This document shows positions 33,035 to 43,093 of a stretch of 64,000 bases of DNA, piece after piece. The stretch covers positions 958,371 through 1,022,370 of the forward strand of contig NZ_FQUD01000002.1 of NCBI RefSeq assembly GCF_900128945.1, read 5' to 3'. The stretch is from Chryseobacterium sp. OV279 (lineage in GTDB: Bacteria > Bacteroidota > Bacteroidia > Flavobacteriales > Weeksellaceae). Position 1 is the stretch's first letter, and every line of letters starts with the position of its first letter. Below the pieces are notes generated by a model. It did no database searches. It saw nothing but the letters and a program-made list of their open reading frames with translations, and had not been told where the DNA came from. The position numbers and the translations under genes were made by a program.

Positions 33035-33293
33035 GGCTTCTTATGATCAATATCAGACATATAATAAATACATCCAATTTAAATTTTTTTACTAAGAAAT
33101 ACAAGAGCAGAAATCCGCACGATTTTACGGTCATATCAACCTTGCCCATAAAGAAACTTCACAGATGTTATGAAGTGGGAAAGTGGAAGAAAAGACACGG
33201 ATAATAGGGTCTGGCAACATGTAAAGCGGTTTTTCGTGGATGTTTATTTGATTTTAATAGTGTTCAGTAAAAGAAGCTTTCAATATTTTGTAG
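33035..33293. other. Intergenic stretch upstream of the RNA candidate
   Basis: AT-rich, no gene. It contains the promoter region of the Crp/Fnr gene and a weak imperfect inverted repeat (cttcacagatgttatgaag). Confidence 0.4.
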
Positions 33294-33301
33294 TATATTT
33301 G
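33294..33301 (+). promoter_or_regulatory. Promoter -7 element of a candidate small RNA
   Basis: TATATTTG matches TAnnTTTG. There is no downstream gene for 700 bases, but a strong terminator 90 bases further. Confidence 0.55.
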
Positions 33302-33305
33302 CAAT

Positions 33306-33418
33306 CTATTTTTAATGGTATCTAAAAAGGTTAGAAAGGGCATTAGGTGCCCAATGTAATCGACCCACCATCTCCGCTGAAAAAACTAATTCCATTAGAA
33401 GGCTAATGGAACTTTTTT
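33306..33418 (+). ncRNA. Candidate small RNA of about 110 nt
   Basis: This is a compact unit from a consensus promoter to a terminator. It holds a GC-rich hairpin gggca/tgccc (about 33338-33352). A following stretch, tcgacccaccatctccgc, resembles the 3' end of a tRNA or tmRNA (T-loop-like tcgac plus an acceptor-like catctccgc) without the matching 5' strand in reach. A 14-codon frame (33315-33359, MVSKKVRKGIRCPM) is the only peptide it could encode. It may be a regulatory RNA, a leader-type transcript or the relic of an integrated tRNA/tmRNA end. Expression is not known. Confidence 0.35.
33390..33418 (+). terminator. Terminator of the small RNA candidate
   Basis: Perfect 9-bp stem ttccattag (33390-33398) / ctaatggaa (33403-33411) with loop aagg and six T. 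Confidence 0.8.
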
Positions 33419-33761
33419 ATGGAAAAAAGTCACGGATGCAGGATGTAAATTTTGGAGGATCAATTTCAAAACATGATGAGCAAGTTTTTTTTTAACATTA
33501 AGAAATTAAGATCTTAAGTTATGAGGTGCTTAAACAACTTAAAGAAAAATCAATTTATTGATTTCTTCATTGATAACAATAAGCATTATGCTTAAATCCT
33601 TAATGTTTGAAATTAAGAAATAAACTAAAGTTTATTGAGGTTAAGAAAATGACGATCAATTTTAAACAGACTTTTATAGGTTTGAATGTACTTACTTCAC
33701 TCCCCAAGTTTGGAGATTGATCTATTTTTGGAGATCAGTATGTCGGCTGATTAATCAGGTA

Positions 33762-33852
33762 AATAAAACAACCGCTTAGTCGAATCAATGTAATTGATTC
33801 CCTCTTTGTATCCTTAAAATATGCACTATGAGAATAAAACTTTGCGTTAAAA
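33762..33852 (-). repeat. Dispersed 92-bp repeat with conserved hairpin, copy B
   Basis: The reverse complement matches 19091-19182, including the gaatcaat/attgattc stem and the following cgactaagcg. The surrounding 33419-34024 is AT-rich and otherwise empty, with several ttaagaaattaag-type runs. Confidence 0.7.
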
Positions 33853-34069
33853 ATGCGTTCTGTTTTATAAATCTATAACCATAAGCTGTTCCTTTTGTTT
33901 GACTGCGTCGAATCTTTGATTTCAAGACAAAAGAGCATATGACTCACACACCTTACAAAATCACACCAAAAGAAATGCATCCAGCTGGATGTATAAGAAG
34001 AATCTTATGATAAGATTTTAAAATATGACCATTGAATCTAATGGTATTGGAGAAGGAGAAAATAAAAGA

Positions 34070-35656
34070 ATGAAAACCAATTTTAAACACATATTAGCTC
34101 AGAAATCTATTTATATAGCGGCTTTATCGGCCTGTTTCATTGCGGTAACTGCATTTGCGATTCTGAGTTTCCTCATTACCCGTGACAGCCGGAAAAACAA
34201 TGAAGGATTTGCTAAGAAAACCTTTTTTCAGAAATATGAAACGCTGGAAAAAGAATTCAGAAATATAGAAGAATACCAGTACCTGCTGCGTGCCCTGATT
34301 CAGAAAGACGGCTTGAAAAACTACAAAGAATATTCTTCCGTCCTGAATAATATGAACCGGAAAGAAAATCTAATGCCCTACAGCTGGTATTCCTACTACG
34401 ATGCCACTTCCGGGAAATCTGTAAGTAACAGTAATCTATCGGATGTAATCACAAATAAATCTCCTGAGGCAAGGTATACCAAAATAGAAAACAACAGATC
34501 CGGACATTTCAGAGATTTCCTTACCACACGCAAGGACACCACTTATTGGGTCAGTTATGATTCGCTGATGCTGCCAAAGAAAAATATCCTATATTATGGT
34601 TCCGCGGTAAGCCTGAACGATCTTCACGAATATTTCTCCAATATTGACAAAAGCCTGAACAATTATGCCTATGTTTTCACCAAGGAAGGCATCTGTATTT
34701 CCCATCCTGAAAAGAAATATCTGGGAAGAAATATTTTTGATTTTACGGATGTTCAGCCGAAAGATACCTTATGCAGTACAACAAAATCAGGATATACAGA
34801 AGGAACCGGGATTTCAGAGTATTTTGATTTGGAAATAACCCGTTTCGTAAAACCACTGAAGACGGATAATTTTGATGGCTATGCGGTCGTCAACCACGTC
34901 AATTTCCTTATTGATGAAAGTGTCAGTAATACGAAAATGTATACGGTCTATATCTTCCTGGCGGCTTTATTCCTAATCGTAACTGTTTTTATCCTATTTC
35001 AGAGGGCAGCCAATATAGCCTATCAGGAAAAAGAAAAGATACAGTCTGAGAAAAATCTACTATTGGTTGAGAATGAAAAAATGCATAGGGTAGAAGCCCT
35101 GCACCAGCTTCAGCAGCTTAAAAACAATATCAATCCGCATTTCCTTTTCAACTCACTGAATTCCCTATATATGCTCATCGGGATCAATAAAGACAATGCC
35201 CAGCGGTTTACAATGAATCTCTCCAAGATCTACAGGTATCTTATCGTACCGCCTCAGGAAAACATCGTTCCGGTAGCGCAGGAAATTAAGTTCATCCAGC
35301 AGTATATGGAGCTTCTGAAAAGCAGGTTCGATGAAGAACTGACCTTTGATCTGATCATCCATCATCCCAAAAGTTTAGAAAAACGCATTCCTTATCTGTC
35401 TCTTCAGTTGGTGGTGGAAAATGCTATCAAGCACAATATTGCGACTATAGATCATCCATTAGACATTCTCATCACGGTGGAAGACGAAGGAATCATTGTA
35501 AAGAATACCTGGCAGCCCAAAACAGATGAAGATGTACAGGGAGCCAAATTCGGAATTGATTATTTGAATCAGGTTTATGATTTTTTTAAAAAGAATTCTG
35601 TTAATATTTCCGTAGACGGTGAATATTTCATATGCATTTTACCATTATTAGAATAA
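34070..35656 (+). CDS. LytS-type sensor histidine kinase
   Basis: The protein is 528 residues from ATG 34070; an upstream ATG at 34025 would add 15 polar residues. The first membrane helix (about 13-33, IYIAALSACFIAVTAFAILSF) is followed by a periplasmic sensing domain of about 250 residues, Cache-like in layout. A second helix follows (about 293-315), then a His_kinase domain with NNINPHFLFNSLNSLY and an ATPase domain with LVVENAIKHN. Phosphorylation is expected at the histidine in the NPHFLFN block. The response regulator with a LytTR domain lies at 43094, after the protease-SusCD genes, and is the likely partner. Confidence 0.87.
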   Translation: MKTNFKHILAQKSIYIAALSACFIAVTAFAILSFLITRDSRKNNEGFAKKTFFQKYETLEKEFRNIEEYQYLLRALIQKDGLKNYKEYSSVLNNMNRKENLMPYSWYSYYDATSGKSVSNSNLSDVITNKSPEARYTKIENNRSGHFRDFLTTRKDTTYWVSYDSLMLPKKNILYYGSAVSLNDLHEYFSNIDKSLNNYAYVFTKEGICISHPEKKYLGRNIFDFTDVQPKDTLCSTTKSGYTEGTGISEYFDLEITRFVKPLKTDNFDGYAVVNHVNFLIDESVSNTKMYTVYIFLAALFLIVTVFILFQRAANIAYQEKEKIQSEKNLLLVENEKMHRVEALHQLQQLKNNINPHFLFNSLNSLYMLIGINKDNAQRFTMNLSKIYRYLIVPPQENIVPVAQEIKFIQQYMELLKSRFDEELTFDLIIHHPKSLEKRIPYLSLQLVVENAIKHNIATIDHPLDILITVEDEGIIVKNTWQPKTDEDVQGAKFGIDYLNQVYDFFKKNSVNISVDGEYFICILPLLE

Positions 35657-35707
35657 AAAATGAAATCCATTCACTCCCGAAATACGTCCTCTCACTCCCT
35701 AACGCTG

Positions 35708-35736
35708 TTGATATTATTTCTTTCCGTATAGTTTTG
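35708..35736 (+). promoter_or_regulatory. Promoter of the protease-SusCD operon
   Basis: TTG (35708-35710), 18 bases, then TAGTTTTG (35729-35736): a good Bacteroidota promoter 33 bases before the ATG at 35769. Confidence 0.6.
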
Positions 35737-35768
35737 CGGGCTGAAACTGAGATATCTAATAATTTGGA

Positions 35769-38351
35769 ATGAATCGGACTATGGTAATGAAGAACTACAG
35801 ACTTGCATTGTACTTAGGACTGGCATTAGCCTCACCGGCAGTACTGGCACAGAAAAAAGACACTTTAAAAACAGATAAAGAAAAATCGGAGAAAACAGAT
35901 ACTTCATCAAAAAAAGCAAAAAAAATTGATGATCTGATTAAAAAAGGAACTTATAAAAAAGGCCTTTTCAATACCATTCAGGTGAAGACCGATGTGTATT
36001 TTGAAATCCCGGACAGTCTGATGGGACGTCAGTTTTTGGTAGTCAATAAACTGTCTCAGGTACCGATGCAGGTGAATGAAGCAGGGCTGAACAAAGGAAT
36101 GAACTACGAAAACAAAGTCATTTCCTTTCACCGCGATGCAGTAGCCAAAAAGGTGTGGGTAAAAACTGTGGTTCCGCAGGTATCATCGCCTAAAAACGAT
36201 GTGATCACAAAATCTGTGAAAGACAATTTCTCAGAATCTGTGATTGAGGTTTTTGATATTGAAGCCCAGAACAATGATTCTACATCTGTAGCCATTAAAG
36301 TGAATAAGATTTTTGACGGAAATCAGAAAAGCTTTAATGATGTTTTGGCTAATGTAGGTCTTGGAGGATCTGTGAAGTCCAACCTTTCCTATATCGAAGG
36401 GGTAAAAACTTTTCCTCAGAATCTGGTTGTCAAATCCCAGCTGACCACATCCGTGAATGAAGGTGGTGTAGATCTGCCGGTAACGCTTGGAGTAACGACC
36501 AATCTGGTGTTGCTTTCCAAAGAACCGATGCAGCCGAGAATTGGAGATGCAAGAGTTGGATTTTTCAGTGAAAAACATTGGGCATTCAACGACCGTCAGC
36601 AGAAAATGGACGAAAAGCAGTTCATCACCAGATGGCGTTTGGAACCTAAAGATGAAGATAAAGAAAAGTATTTGAGAGGCGAATTGGTAGAACCTAAAAA
36701 GCCGATTATTTATTATATAGATCCTGCAACACCTATCCAGTGGCGTGAGAAGATTATTGCAGGTGTTTTCGACTGGCAGGCTGCTTTTGAAAAAGCAGGC
36801 TTTAAAAATGCAGTGATTGCAAAAATGCCGGATGAGAACGATAAAGACTTTGATATTGATGATGTAAGATATTCCGTGATTACCTACGTGGCTTCCCCAA
36901 AATCGAATGCGATGGGACCTTCCGTAGTAGATCCGAGAAGCGGTGAAATCATTGAATCGGATATTATCTGGTGGCACAATGTGATGACTTCTCTTCAGGA
37001 ATGGATGAGAATTCAGACTGGACCAATAGATGAAAAAGCACGTGGAAATGTATTCAGCGATGAGCATATGGGCGAGGCGATCCGTTTTGTATCGTCACAT
37101 GAAGTGGGGCATACCTTCGGACTGAAGCACAATATGGGATCTTCCTTTGCTTTTCCTGTAGAATCTCTTCGTTCAAAAGAGTTTACAGATAAAATGGGTG
37201 GTACTGCGCCTTCCATTATGGATTATGCGAGATACAACTATGTAGCACAGCCGGAAGATGGAGTCACCGCGATCACTCCAAAGATCGGAATTTACGATAA
37301 ACACGCTATTGAATGGGGTTACCGTTGGTATCCTGATGCAGTATCCGAGAAAAAAGCGCTGAGAGATTTAATAGAAAAGCATGAAAATGATCCATTGTAT
37401 TTCTATGGCGAACAGCAGAGTTATCTGGAAACCATCGATCCGCGTTCGCAGTCTGAAGATTTGGGAGATGATGCGATGAAGGCCAGCGAGTACGGAATGA
37501 AAAACTTAAGAATCGTTGCAGACAACCTTCTGAAGTGGACTTATGAAGACGGAAAAACGTACACGGATGCAGGAAAATTGTATATGGGTGCTATCGGGCA
37601 GTGGGATCTGTACACAGGTCATGTGATGGCGAATGTAGGAGGAATTTATCTGGATAATACAGTTTTCGGCAGCAAGAAAAAAGCCTATGAAGCTGTACCT
37701 GCAGAAATTCAGAAAAGAGCGGTTGATTATTTGGTTAAAAACTCAATCAATCTTCCGGAATGGTTGTTTTTCAATCCAATCACGGAGAAAACGTATTCTG
37801 TGAAAAACTCCCCGATGGGACCATTTGAGCAGACACCGTACACCTTAGCAAGAGGAATGCAGTATGCGAATATCTATTCTCTGCTGATGGACGACAGACT
37901 TCTGAGAATGATCGAAAACCAGTTGAAAAATGAAGTTTCAGGTTCGAAGGAAGAAATCTACACGGTGGAGGATTTATTCGACCAGCTTCGTGGATCGGTT
38001 TTCAGCAAAAAAGGAAGCCTGACGATTCTTGAAAAGATGACGCAGAAAAACTATGTAGATGCCTTGATTGTTTCCGTGAATAAATTATTTGAAAAAACGG
38101 CAGTGAAAGCCTTAAAGGTGGAAAATACACTGAACATTCCGATGATCTGTAATTTCCATGAAGAAGACCACGGTCTGAGGAATATCAACTACTCATCGAT
38201 GAAAAGAGTATCTGAAGTCACTACCTACAAAAGGGCAGAACTACAGAAAATATTGAACCTATTAAATAAAAGTAAGAATAAAGGAGATGAAGCTTCCAGG
38301 GCTCATTATGCAGACTTGATCATCCGAATAAAAGAGGCTTTAAATAAATAA
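35769..38351 (+). CDS. Zinc-dependent metalloprotease (DUF5117/DUF5118-type)
   Basis: This 860-residue protein has a signal peptide (best reading from the internal ATG at 35787, MKNYRLALYLGLALASPAVLAQ... shortened). It carries a lysine-rich stretch, a long N-terminal beta domain and a metzincin-like core with HEVGHTFGLKH (H444, E445, H448, H454) followed by a Met-turn-like SIMDYARY. The DUF5117/DUF5118 family is exported and common next to SusC/SusD genes. It probably digests protein or peptides outside the cell or in the periplasm. Only 6 bases separate its stop from the SusC start, so they are one operon. Confidence 0.85.
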   Translation: MNRTMVMKNYRLALYLGLALASPAVLAQKKDTLKTDKEKSEKTDTSSKKAKKIDDLIKKGTYKKGLFNTIQVKTDVYFEIPDSLMGRQFLVVNKLSQVPMQVNEAGLNKGMNYENKVISFHRDAVAKKVWVKTVVPQVSSPKNDVITKSVKDNFSESVIEVFDIEAQNNDSTSVAIKVNKIFDGNQKSFNDVLANVGLGGSVKSNLSYIEGVKTFPQNLVVKSQLTTSVNEGGVDLPVTLGVTTNLVLLSKEPMQPRIGDARVGFFSEKHWAFNDRQQKMDEKQFITRWRLEPKDEDKEKYLRGELVEPKKPIIYYIDPATPIQWREKIIAGVFDWQAAFEKAGFKNAVIAKMPDENDKDFDIDDVRYSVITYVASPKSNAMGPSVVDPRSGEIIESDIIWWHNVMTSLQEWMRIQTGPIDEKARGNVFSDEHMGEAIRFVSSHEVGHTFGLKHNMGSSFAFPVESLRSKEFTDKMGGTAPSIMDYARYNYVAQPEDGVTAITPKIGIYDKHAIEWGYRWYPDAVSEKKALRDLIEKHENDPLYFYGEQQSYLETIDPRSQSEDLGDDAMKASEYGMKNLRIVADNLLKWTYEDGKTYTDAGKLYMGAIGQWDLYTGHVMANVGGIYLDNTVFGSKKKAYEAVPAEIQKRAVDYLVKNSINLPEWLFFNPITEKTYSVKNSPMGPFEQTPYTLARGMQYANIYSLLMDDRLLRMIENQLKNEVSGSKEEIYTVEDLFDQLRGSVFSKKGSLTILEKMTQKNYVDALIVSVNKLFEKTAVKALKVENTLNIPMICNFHEEDHGLRNINYSSMKRVSEVTTYKRAELQKILNLLNKSKNKGDEASRAHYADLIIRIKEALNK

Positions 38352-38357
38352 TCAGCT

Positions 38358-41300
38358 ATGAAAAAAACTCTAATACTTTTACCTCTTTTGGCGGCTCAGA
38401 TTGCATTGGCCCAGGAAAAGAAAACCATTACCGGAAAAATAGAAGACGGAAATACAGCGACAATGATTTCCGGGGCTACGGTGAAGATAGAAACCCAGTC
38501 CGTTTCTACAAAAACAGATCTGGTAGGCATTATTGAAAGTGTATCTGTAGGAACAGTAACCGACAGTAACGGAAAATTTATACTGGAAATTCCTGCAGAC
38601 ACCAAGTCTGTACTGGTGAGTTATCCGGGCTATGAGTCCAGAGTGATTCAGATCAGTGAAGGGCAGACCAATTATACGGTAAGACTGATTCCTGAGGTTT
38701 CAGACAAAAATAAAATCCAGGAGGTTATCATTACCGGATATCAGAAAATTGAAAAACGTAAGCAGACTTCAGCCGTTACTACGGTGAAGATGGATAATAT
38801 CAACCAGGCCGGTGTTGCGAGTGTAGACCAGATGATGGCGGGACAGATCGCCGGAGTAGTGGTGACACCTGAAACCGGAGCTCCCGGAAGTCCTGCAAAA
38901 ATCAGAATCAGAGGAACAGCTTCTCTTTCAGGTCCGCAGGATCCGCTTTGGGTAGTGGATGGTCTTCCTTTAGAAGGAAATGACGTTCCGAACTTCAGCG
39001 ATAAAGATAATATAGACCAGCTTCAGAATTTTTCTATTGCAGGTTTAAATCCTAACGATATTGAGGATATCACCATTTTAAAAGATGCTGCGGCGACTGC
39101 TATTTATGGAGCCAGAGCTGCCAACGGGGTGATCTCTATTACCACCAAAAAAGGAAAAAAAGGAAGCATGAGAATCAATTTCTCAGCGGATACTTTTGTA
39201 ACCTCACGTCCGGATTTTGACAAACTTAACCTTCTGAATGCCTCTGAAAAAGTAGACCTGGAATTAATGCTTGCCAGCCGTGCAGATCTAACCTACCGTG
39301 CAGACAAAGGGGAAGTGATGAGAATTCTAACGAAAAACGGACAGCTGGATGCGTACAGAAGCGGAGGTCTGGGCGCGTTGAACTCAATGACCCGTCAGCA
39401 GCTAGATGGTTTAAGAAACAATAGCACAGACTGGGGAAAATTATTGTACAGAAATGCCATCAATAAGCAGTATGGATTAAGTGTTTCCGGAGGAAGTGAC
39501 CGTTCAGACTACTATTTCTCTTTAGGATATTATGACGAGCAGGGAACAACAATCGGGACAGGTTTCGAACGTTATAACCTGACCTTAAAAAACAATTATA
39601 AACTAAGTGATAAGTTAAATGCAGGAATCTCTATTTTCGGGACCAACAGTGAACGTACATCGTTTGTAACGGATGCTGATGCTTCTATTAACCCTATCAA
39701 TTATTCAAGAAATGCCAATCCTTATCTAAGTCCGTACAATGCAGACGGAACCTACAGATATGATCAGGATATCGATGGTTTGAGAGATGCCTATGTGCCT
39801 TTCAACTTCCTGGAAGAAAGGGAAAATACAAACTATACCCTAAAAAACCGTTCAATAAAAGGGATATTGGATTTAGAATATAAAATCACCAAAGACCTGA
39901 AGATTACGTCTCAGTTCGGGATGCAGTATGACAGCAACAAGACAGAAAAATTTGCCGCTGAAAATACATACTCTACCCGAAAAATGAAGGAAGGAACGCG
40001 TTATTATAAAGATGGAGCATTCCGTTATTTTCTTCCTGCCGGAGGGGTAAAACAAAACTGGGATAATGAATTTTTCCAGTACAACTGGAAATTACAGGCA
40101 GCCTACAGCACAAAAATCAATTCAAAACATGAAATTGATTTAATGGCCGGATCAGAAATCCGAAGAACGAATGACAATACAACACTGACCAGAGCTTTCG
40201 GGTATAACAGCATGACAAGAACCGGAACTCCTATTGTTTTCCCAAGTTCAAATTTTGCCGGAGATAAGAAATATGAAACCTACCGTGAAATGGCACCTGT
40301 TGAAAATGCTTATGCATCAATGTTTGCAACGGCTTCCTATACTTTCGACCAGAAATATACATTCTTCGGAAGTGTGAGATATGACGGAACCAATTTATTC
40401 GGGGTGAATAAAAAATACAAATACCTGCCGATATGGGCTGTTTCAGGTTCATGGCTGGTAACGAAGGAAAACTTCATGAAGGACCTTACGGCTATTTCTA
40501 ATCTTAGATTAAGAGCTTCTTACGGTTTGCAGGGGAATATAGACCGTAACACGTCACCGTTCTTTATCGGTGAATACAAGGAGACCACTATTCTTCCGGG
40601 AAGTAAAGAGAATATCATTAACGTAATCAGTCCTCCAAACGATAAACTTCGTTGGGAGAAAACAACCAACGTTAACCTTGGTCTTGATCTGGGAATGCTG
40701 AAAAACCGTGTGAATCTTACCGCGGACATCTACAGCAGAAAAGGAACGGATATGATCAGTATGAAAGAAACGCCACTCGAAACCGGGTTTGAATATACGA
40801 TGATGAACTGGGGAAGCTTGACCAACAAAGGTTTCGAACTGGCGCTATCGACAAGAAACATCGATAAGGAGAATTTCAAATGGAATACCACCATCAACTT
40901 TGCCCACAACAAGAGCAATGTATTGAGCGAGCAGCCTCGTAACAACGCCCTGCTTCCTTCAAGAGAAGGTCTTCCGGTGAATGCTGTATTTGCTTTAAAA
41001 ACAGCCGGTATGGATGAAAACGGAAATCCGATGTTCTGGAAAGGAAATGAAAAGGTAAAAGCAGAAGAATTCTTCAAACTATACGATGTATATGCAGACT
41101 TCCTTCCGGGGCAGCTTGTGGATACTAAACTTTCCAACGAAGAACTGAGAAATCTCTTCACGTATGTAGGAGACAGAGATCCAAAATTTACCGGAGGTAT
41201 CATCAATACATTCAAAATACACAGCTTTGATCTGACGGTTTCCGCCGCTTTCAATTTTAAGCAGACAGTGATGAGAACCCCTTCTTACCGTGGAATGGAT

Positions 41301-41687
41301 CTGGACAGAGGAAGAAATTACACCAAAGATATCTACGAAGCAGGAACCACACTTCCGGGAATCACCAGTGCCGATATGGAGAGCAATCCAGGATGGATGG
41401 CCAATAAATGGTTTGCCGACAACCGTTCTAATGCCTACAGCCTGCTTGATGTATGGGCAAAAGAGATCAGCTATGTAAGAATCAGCAGCATCCGTTTGGG
41501 ATATACACTGCCTAAAGAATTTACCAGTCCTATGGGAATCAGCAGTCTGAGACTGAGCGTTGAAGGACGTAACCTGTTTGTGTTCAGTAATGGGTACAAA
41601 GGTTATTTTGATCCGGAAACCTATGGTAATATTTATGCACAGCCCATTGCCAAATCAGTAACAGTAGGATTTAATGTTTCTTTTTAA
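38358..41687 (+). CDS. SusC/RagA-type TonB-linked outer-membrane transporter
   Basis: This 1109-residue protein has a signal peptide (to about 18), then a carboxypeptidase-regulatory-like domain (about 20-110). The TonB box region and plug follow (about 118-260, with QEVIITGYQKIEKRKQTSA, RIRGTASLSGPQDPLWVVDG and LKDAAATAIYGARAANG), then a 22-strand barrel ending VTVGFNVSF. It works as a pair with the SusD-like lipoprotein encoded 3 bases downstream, importing oligomers across the outer membrane. The co-transcribed protease suggests peptides as cargo, as for RagAB (inference). Confidence 0.92.
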   Translation: MKKTLILLPLLAAQIALAQEKKTITGKIEDGNTATMISGATVKIETQSVSTKTDLVGIIESVSVGTVTDSNGKFILEIPADTKSVLVSYPGYESRVIQISEGQTNYTVRLIPEVSDKNKIQEVIITGYQKIEKRKQTSAVTTVKMDNINQAGVASVDQMMAGQIAGVVVTPETGAPGSPAKIRIRGTASLSGPQDPLWVVDGLPLEGNDVPNFSDKDNIDQLQNFSIAGLNPNDIEDITILKDAAATAIYGARAANGVISITTKKGKKGSMRINFSADTFVTSRPDFDKLNLLNASEKVDLELMLASRADLTYRADKGEVMRILTKNGQLDAYRSGGLGALNSMTRQQLDGLRNNSTDWGKLLYRNAINKQYGLSVSGGSDRSDYYFSLGYYDEQGTTIGTGFERYNLTLKNNYKLSDKLNAGISIFGTNSERTSFVTDADASINPINYSRNANPYLSPYNADGTYRYDQDIDGLRDAYVPFNFLEERENTNYTLKNRSIKGILDLEYKITKDLKITSQFGMQYDSNKTEKFAAENTYSTRKMKEGTRYYKDGAFRYFLPAGGVKQNWDNEFFQYNWKLQAAYSTKINSKHEIDLMAGSEIRRTNDNTTLTRAFGYNSMTRTGTPIVFPSSNFAGDKKYETYREMAPVENAYASMFATASYTFDQKYTFFGSVRYDGTNLFGVNKKYKYLPIWAVSGSWLVTKENFMKDLTAISNLRLRASYGLQGNIDRNTSPFFIGEYKETTILPGSKENIINVISPPNDKLRWEKTTNVNLGLDLGMLKNRVNLTADIYSRKGTDMISMKETPLETGFEYTMMNWGSLTNKGFELALSTRNIDKENFKWNTTINFAHNKSNVLSEQPRNNALLPSREGLPVNAVFALKTAGMDENGNPMFWKGNEKVKAEEFFKLYDVYADFLPGQLVDTKLSNEELRNLFTYVGDRDPKFTGGIINTFKIHSFDLTVSAAFNFKQTVMRTPSYRGMDLDRGRNYTKDIYEAGTTLPGITSADMESNPGWMANKWFADNRSNAYSLLDVWAKEISYVRISSIRLGYTLPKEFTSPMGISSLRLSVEGRNLFVFSNGYKGYFDPETYGNIYAQPIAKSVTVGFNVSF

Positions 41688-41699
41688 AACTTGAAAAAA

Positions 41700-43019
41700 A
41701 TGAGAAAAATTACAACATTCATTGCGATCGCAGCCTTAAGCTTTTCCAGTATCGGATGTGACCGTTTTTTAGATATTCAGCCTGAAGGGAAAATTATCCC
41801 GATGAACGCAGAGGATTACCGCAAAGTACTTACATCAGCCTATTCTCAATATCCGGTACACAAATCTTTGACCGCTCTGAGAACAGATGAGCTGACGATA
41901 GATGAAACCCTGAATGAATTTAATGTCTACCGCGAAATAGCGATGTGGAAAGATTCCAACAACGATCAGGCCACAGCCGAGTTTCCATGGGTAGCGTTTT
42001 ATTCCGTAAACTTTTATCTGAATCAGGTCATCAACGAAGGAAGCAAGACCATGGCAGATTCTCCTGAAAAGAATCAGATTCTGGCAGAAGCTTATGCGCT
42101 TCGTGCCTATTTATATTTTGATTTGGTTAATTTATATGGGAAGCCTTATAACAGTGCAACAGCCGCTACAGACAGAGGAGTGCCGATCAGCCTTGAGATT
42201 GATCTTGAGCAGGTACTGAAACCTTCTTCTGTGCAGGCAGTATACGATCAGGTGCATGCAGATATGGCAAAGGCAGAAGGACTGATGGTAGAGGAGAAGC
42301 AGCCGGCCGGAATCAATTACAGATTCTCAAAGACCGCCCTGAAGGCATTTCAGGCGAGAACCGCTCTTTATCAAAACGATTGGAACAAGGCCTTAAGCTA
42401 TGCACAACAGGTGATTGCAGTGAAAGGAGAATTAAGCAATCTGAATACAACACCTACTGCGCCTAATCATTATGCTTCGGTAGAATCTATTTTAGCTTTG
42501 GATAATGCCCTGAATATTGCTGTGCAGAACGTATCTTATGCTTCCCCGGAATTGATTTCAAAATACAATACCACAACAGATAAAAGATTTAGTCTTTATT
42601 TTGAAAAGAACGGCAGCAAATACAAAGTGATCAAAGGAGGAACTACAGATTTCAGAGTGTCTTTCAGAACTGCGGAGATGTATTTTATACAGTCTGAGGC
42701 ATTATTAAAACTGAACAGACTGAGTGAGGCTAAAGAAGCAATTCTTAAGGTCCTGAAGAACAGATATACGCCTGACGGATACATCACCGTTCAAAACCAG
42801 ATCAATCCAATGAACACTTCAGATTTCATGAATTTTATCCTCGAGGAAAGGTTCAGAGAATTTGCTCTGGAAGGCCACCGCTGGATGGATTTAAGAAGAG
42901 CAGATCAGAAAAAAATCATTCATAATGTGAATGGTACAGACTATATTCTTCAGCAGAATGATGTGAGATATACCATAGAATTTCCAATGAGTGCCAAGAA
43001 GAATAACCCTCTTTTATAA
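41700..43019 (+). CDS. SusD/RagB-type surface lipoprotein
   Basis: The protein is 439 residues from ATG 41700; an in-frame TTG at 41691 is less likely. Lipobox SSIGC at about residue 20 is followed by DRFLDIQPEGKIIP, the SusD N-terminal signature. TPR-like helices fill the middle, and FILEERFREFALEGHRWMDL near 375-395 (shortened) is the typical SusD C-terminal motif. It forms the lid that hands substrate to the SusC barrel. At about 440 residues it is slightly shorter than glycan-type SusD proteins, in line with RagB-like members. Confidence 0.9.
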   Translation: MRKITTFIAIAALSFSSIGCDRFLDIQPEGKIIPMNAEDYRKVLTSAYSQYPVHKSLTALRTDELTIDETLNEFNVYREIAMWKDSNNDQATAEFPWVAFYSVNFYLNQVINEGSKTMADSPEKNQILAEAYALRAYLYFDLVNLYGKPYNSATAATDRGVPISLEIDLEQVLKPSSVQAVYDQVHADMAKAEGLMVEEKQPAGINYRFSKTALKAFQARTALYQNDWNKALSYAQQVIAVKGELSNLNTTPTAPNHYASVESILALDNALNIAVQNVSYASPELISKYNTTTDKRFSLYFEKNGSKYKVIKGGTTDFRVSFRTAEMYFIQSEALLKLNRLSEAKEAILKVLKNRYTPDGYITVQNQINPMNTSDFMNFILEERFREFALEGHRWMDLRRADQKKIIHNVNGTDYILQQNDVRYTIEFPMSAKKNNPLL

Positions 43020-43041
43020 ACATTCATATTAACAACCCCTG

Positions 43042-43077
43042 AAACCGCTTGAACTTAATAGTTTTAGCGGTTTTTTT
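43042..43077 (+). terminator. Terminator of the protease-SusCD operon
   Basis: Stem aaaccgct (43042-43049) / agcggttt (43066-43073) with T tail. Confidence 0.7.
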
Positions 43078-43078
43078 G

Positions 43079-43086
43079 TACTTTTG
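43079..43086 (+). promoter_or_regulatory. Promoter -7 element of the LytTR response regulator
   Basis: TACTTTTG matches TAnnTTTG and ends 7 bases before the ATG at 43094, so the 5' leader would be only a few bases. This rules against the longer frame starting at 43049. Confidence 0.6.
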
Positions 43087-43093
43087 TAATGTT

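Noticed and set aside
36231..37067. 278-residue antisense frame inside the metalloprotease gene
   Set aside because: Shadow: histidine/cysteine-rich composition, and the sense strand has a clear zinc protease.
40730..41254. 174-residue antisense frame inside SusC
   Set aside because: Serine/leucine-rich shadow of the barrel-coding strand.
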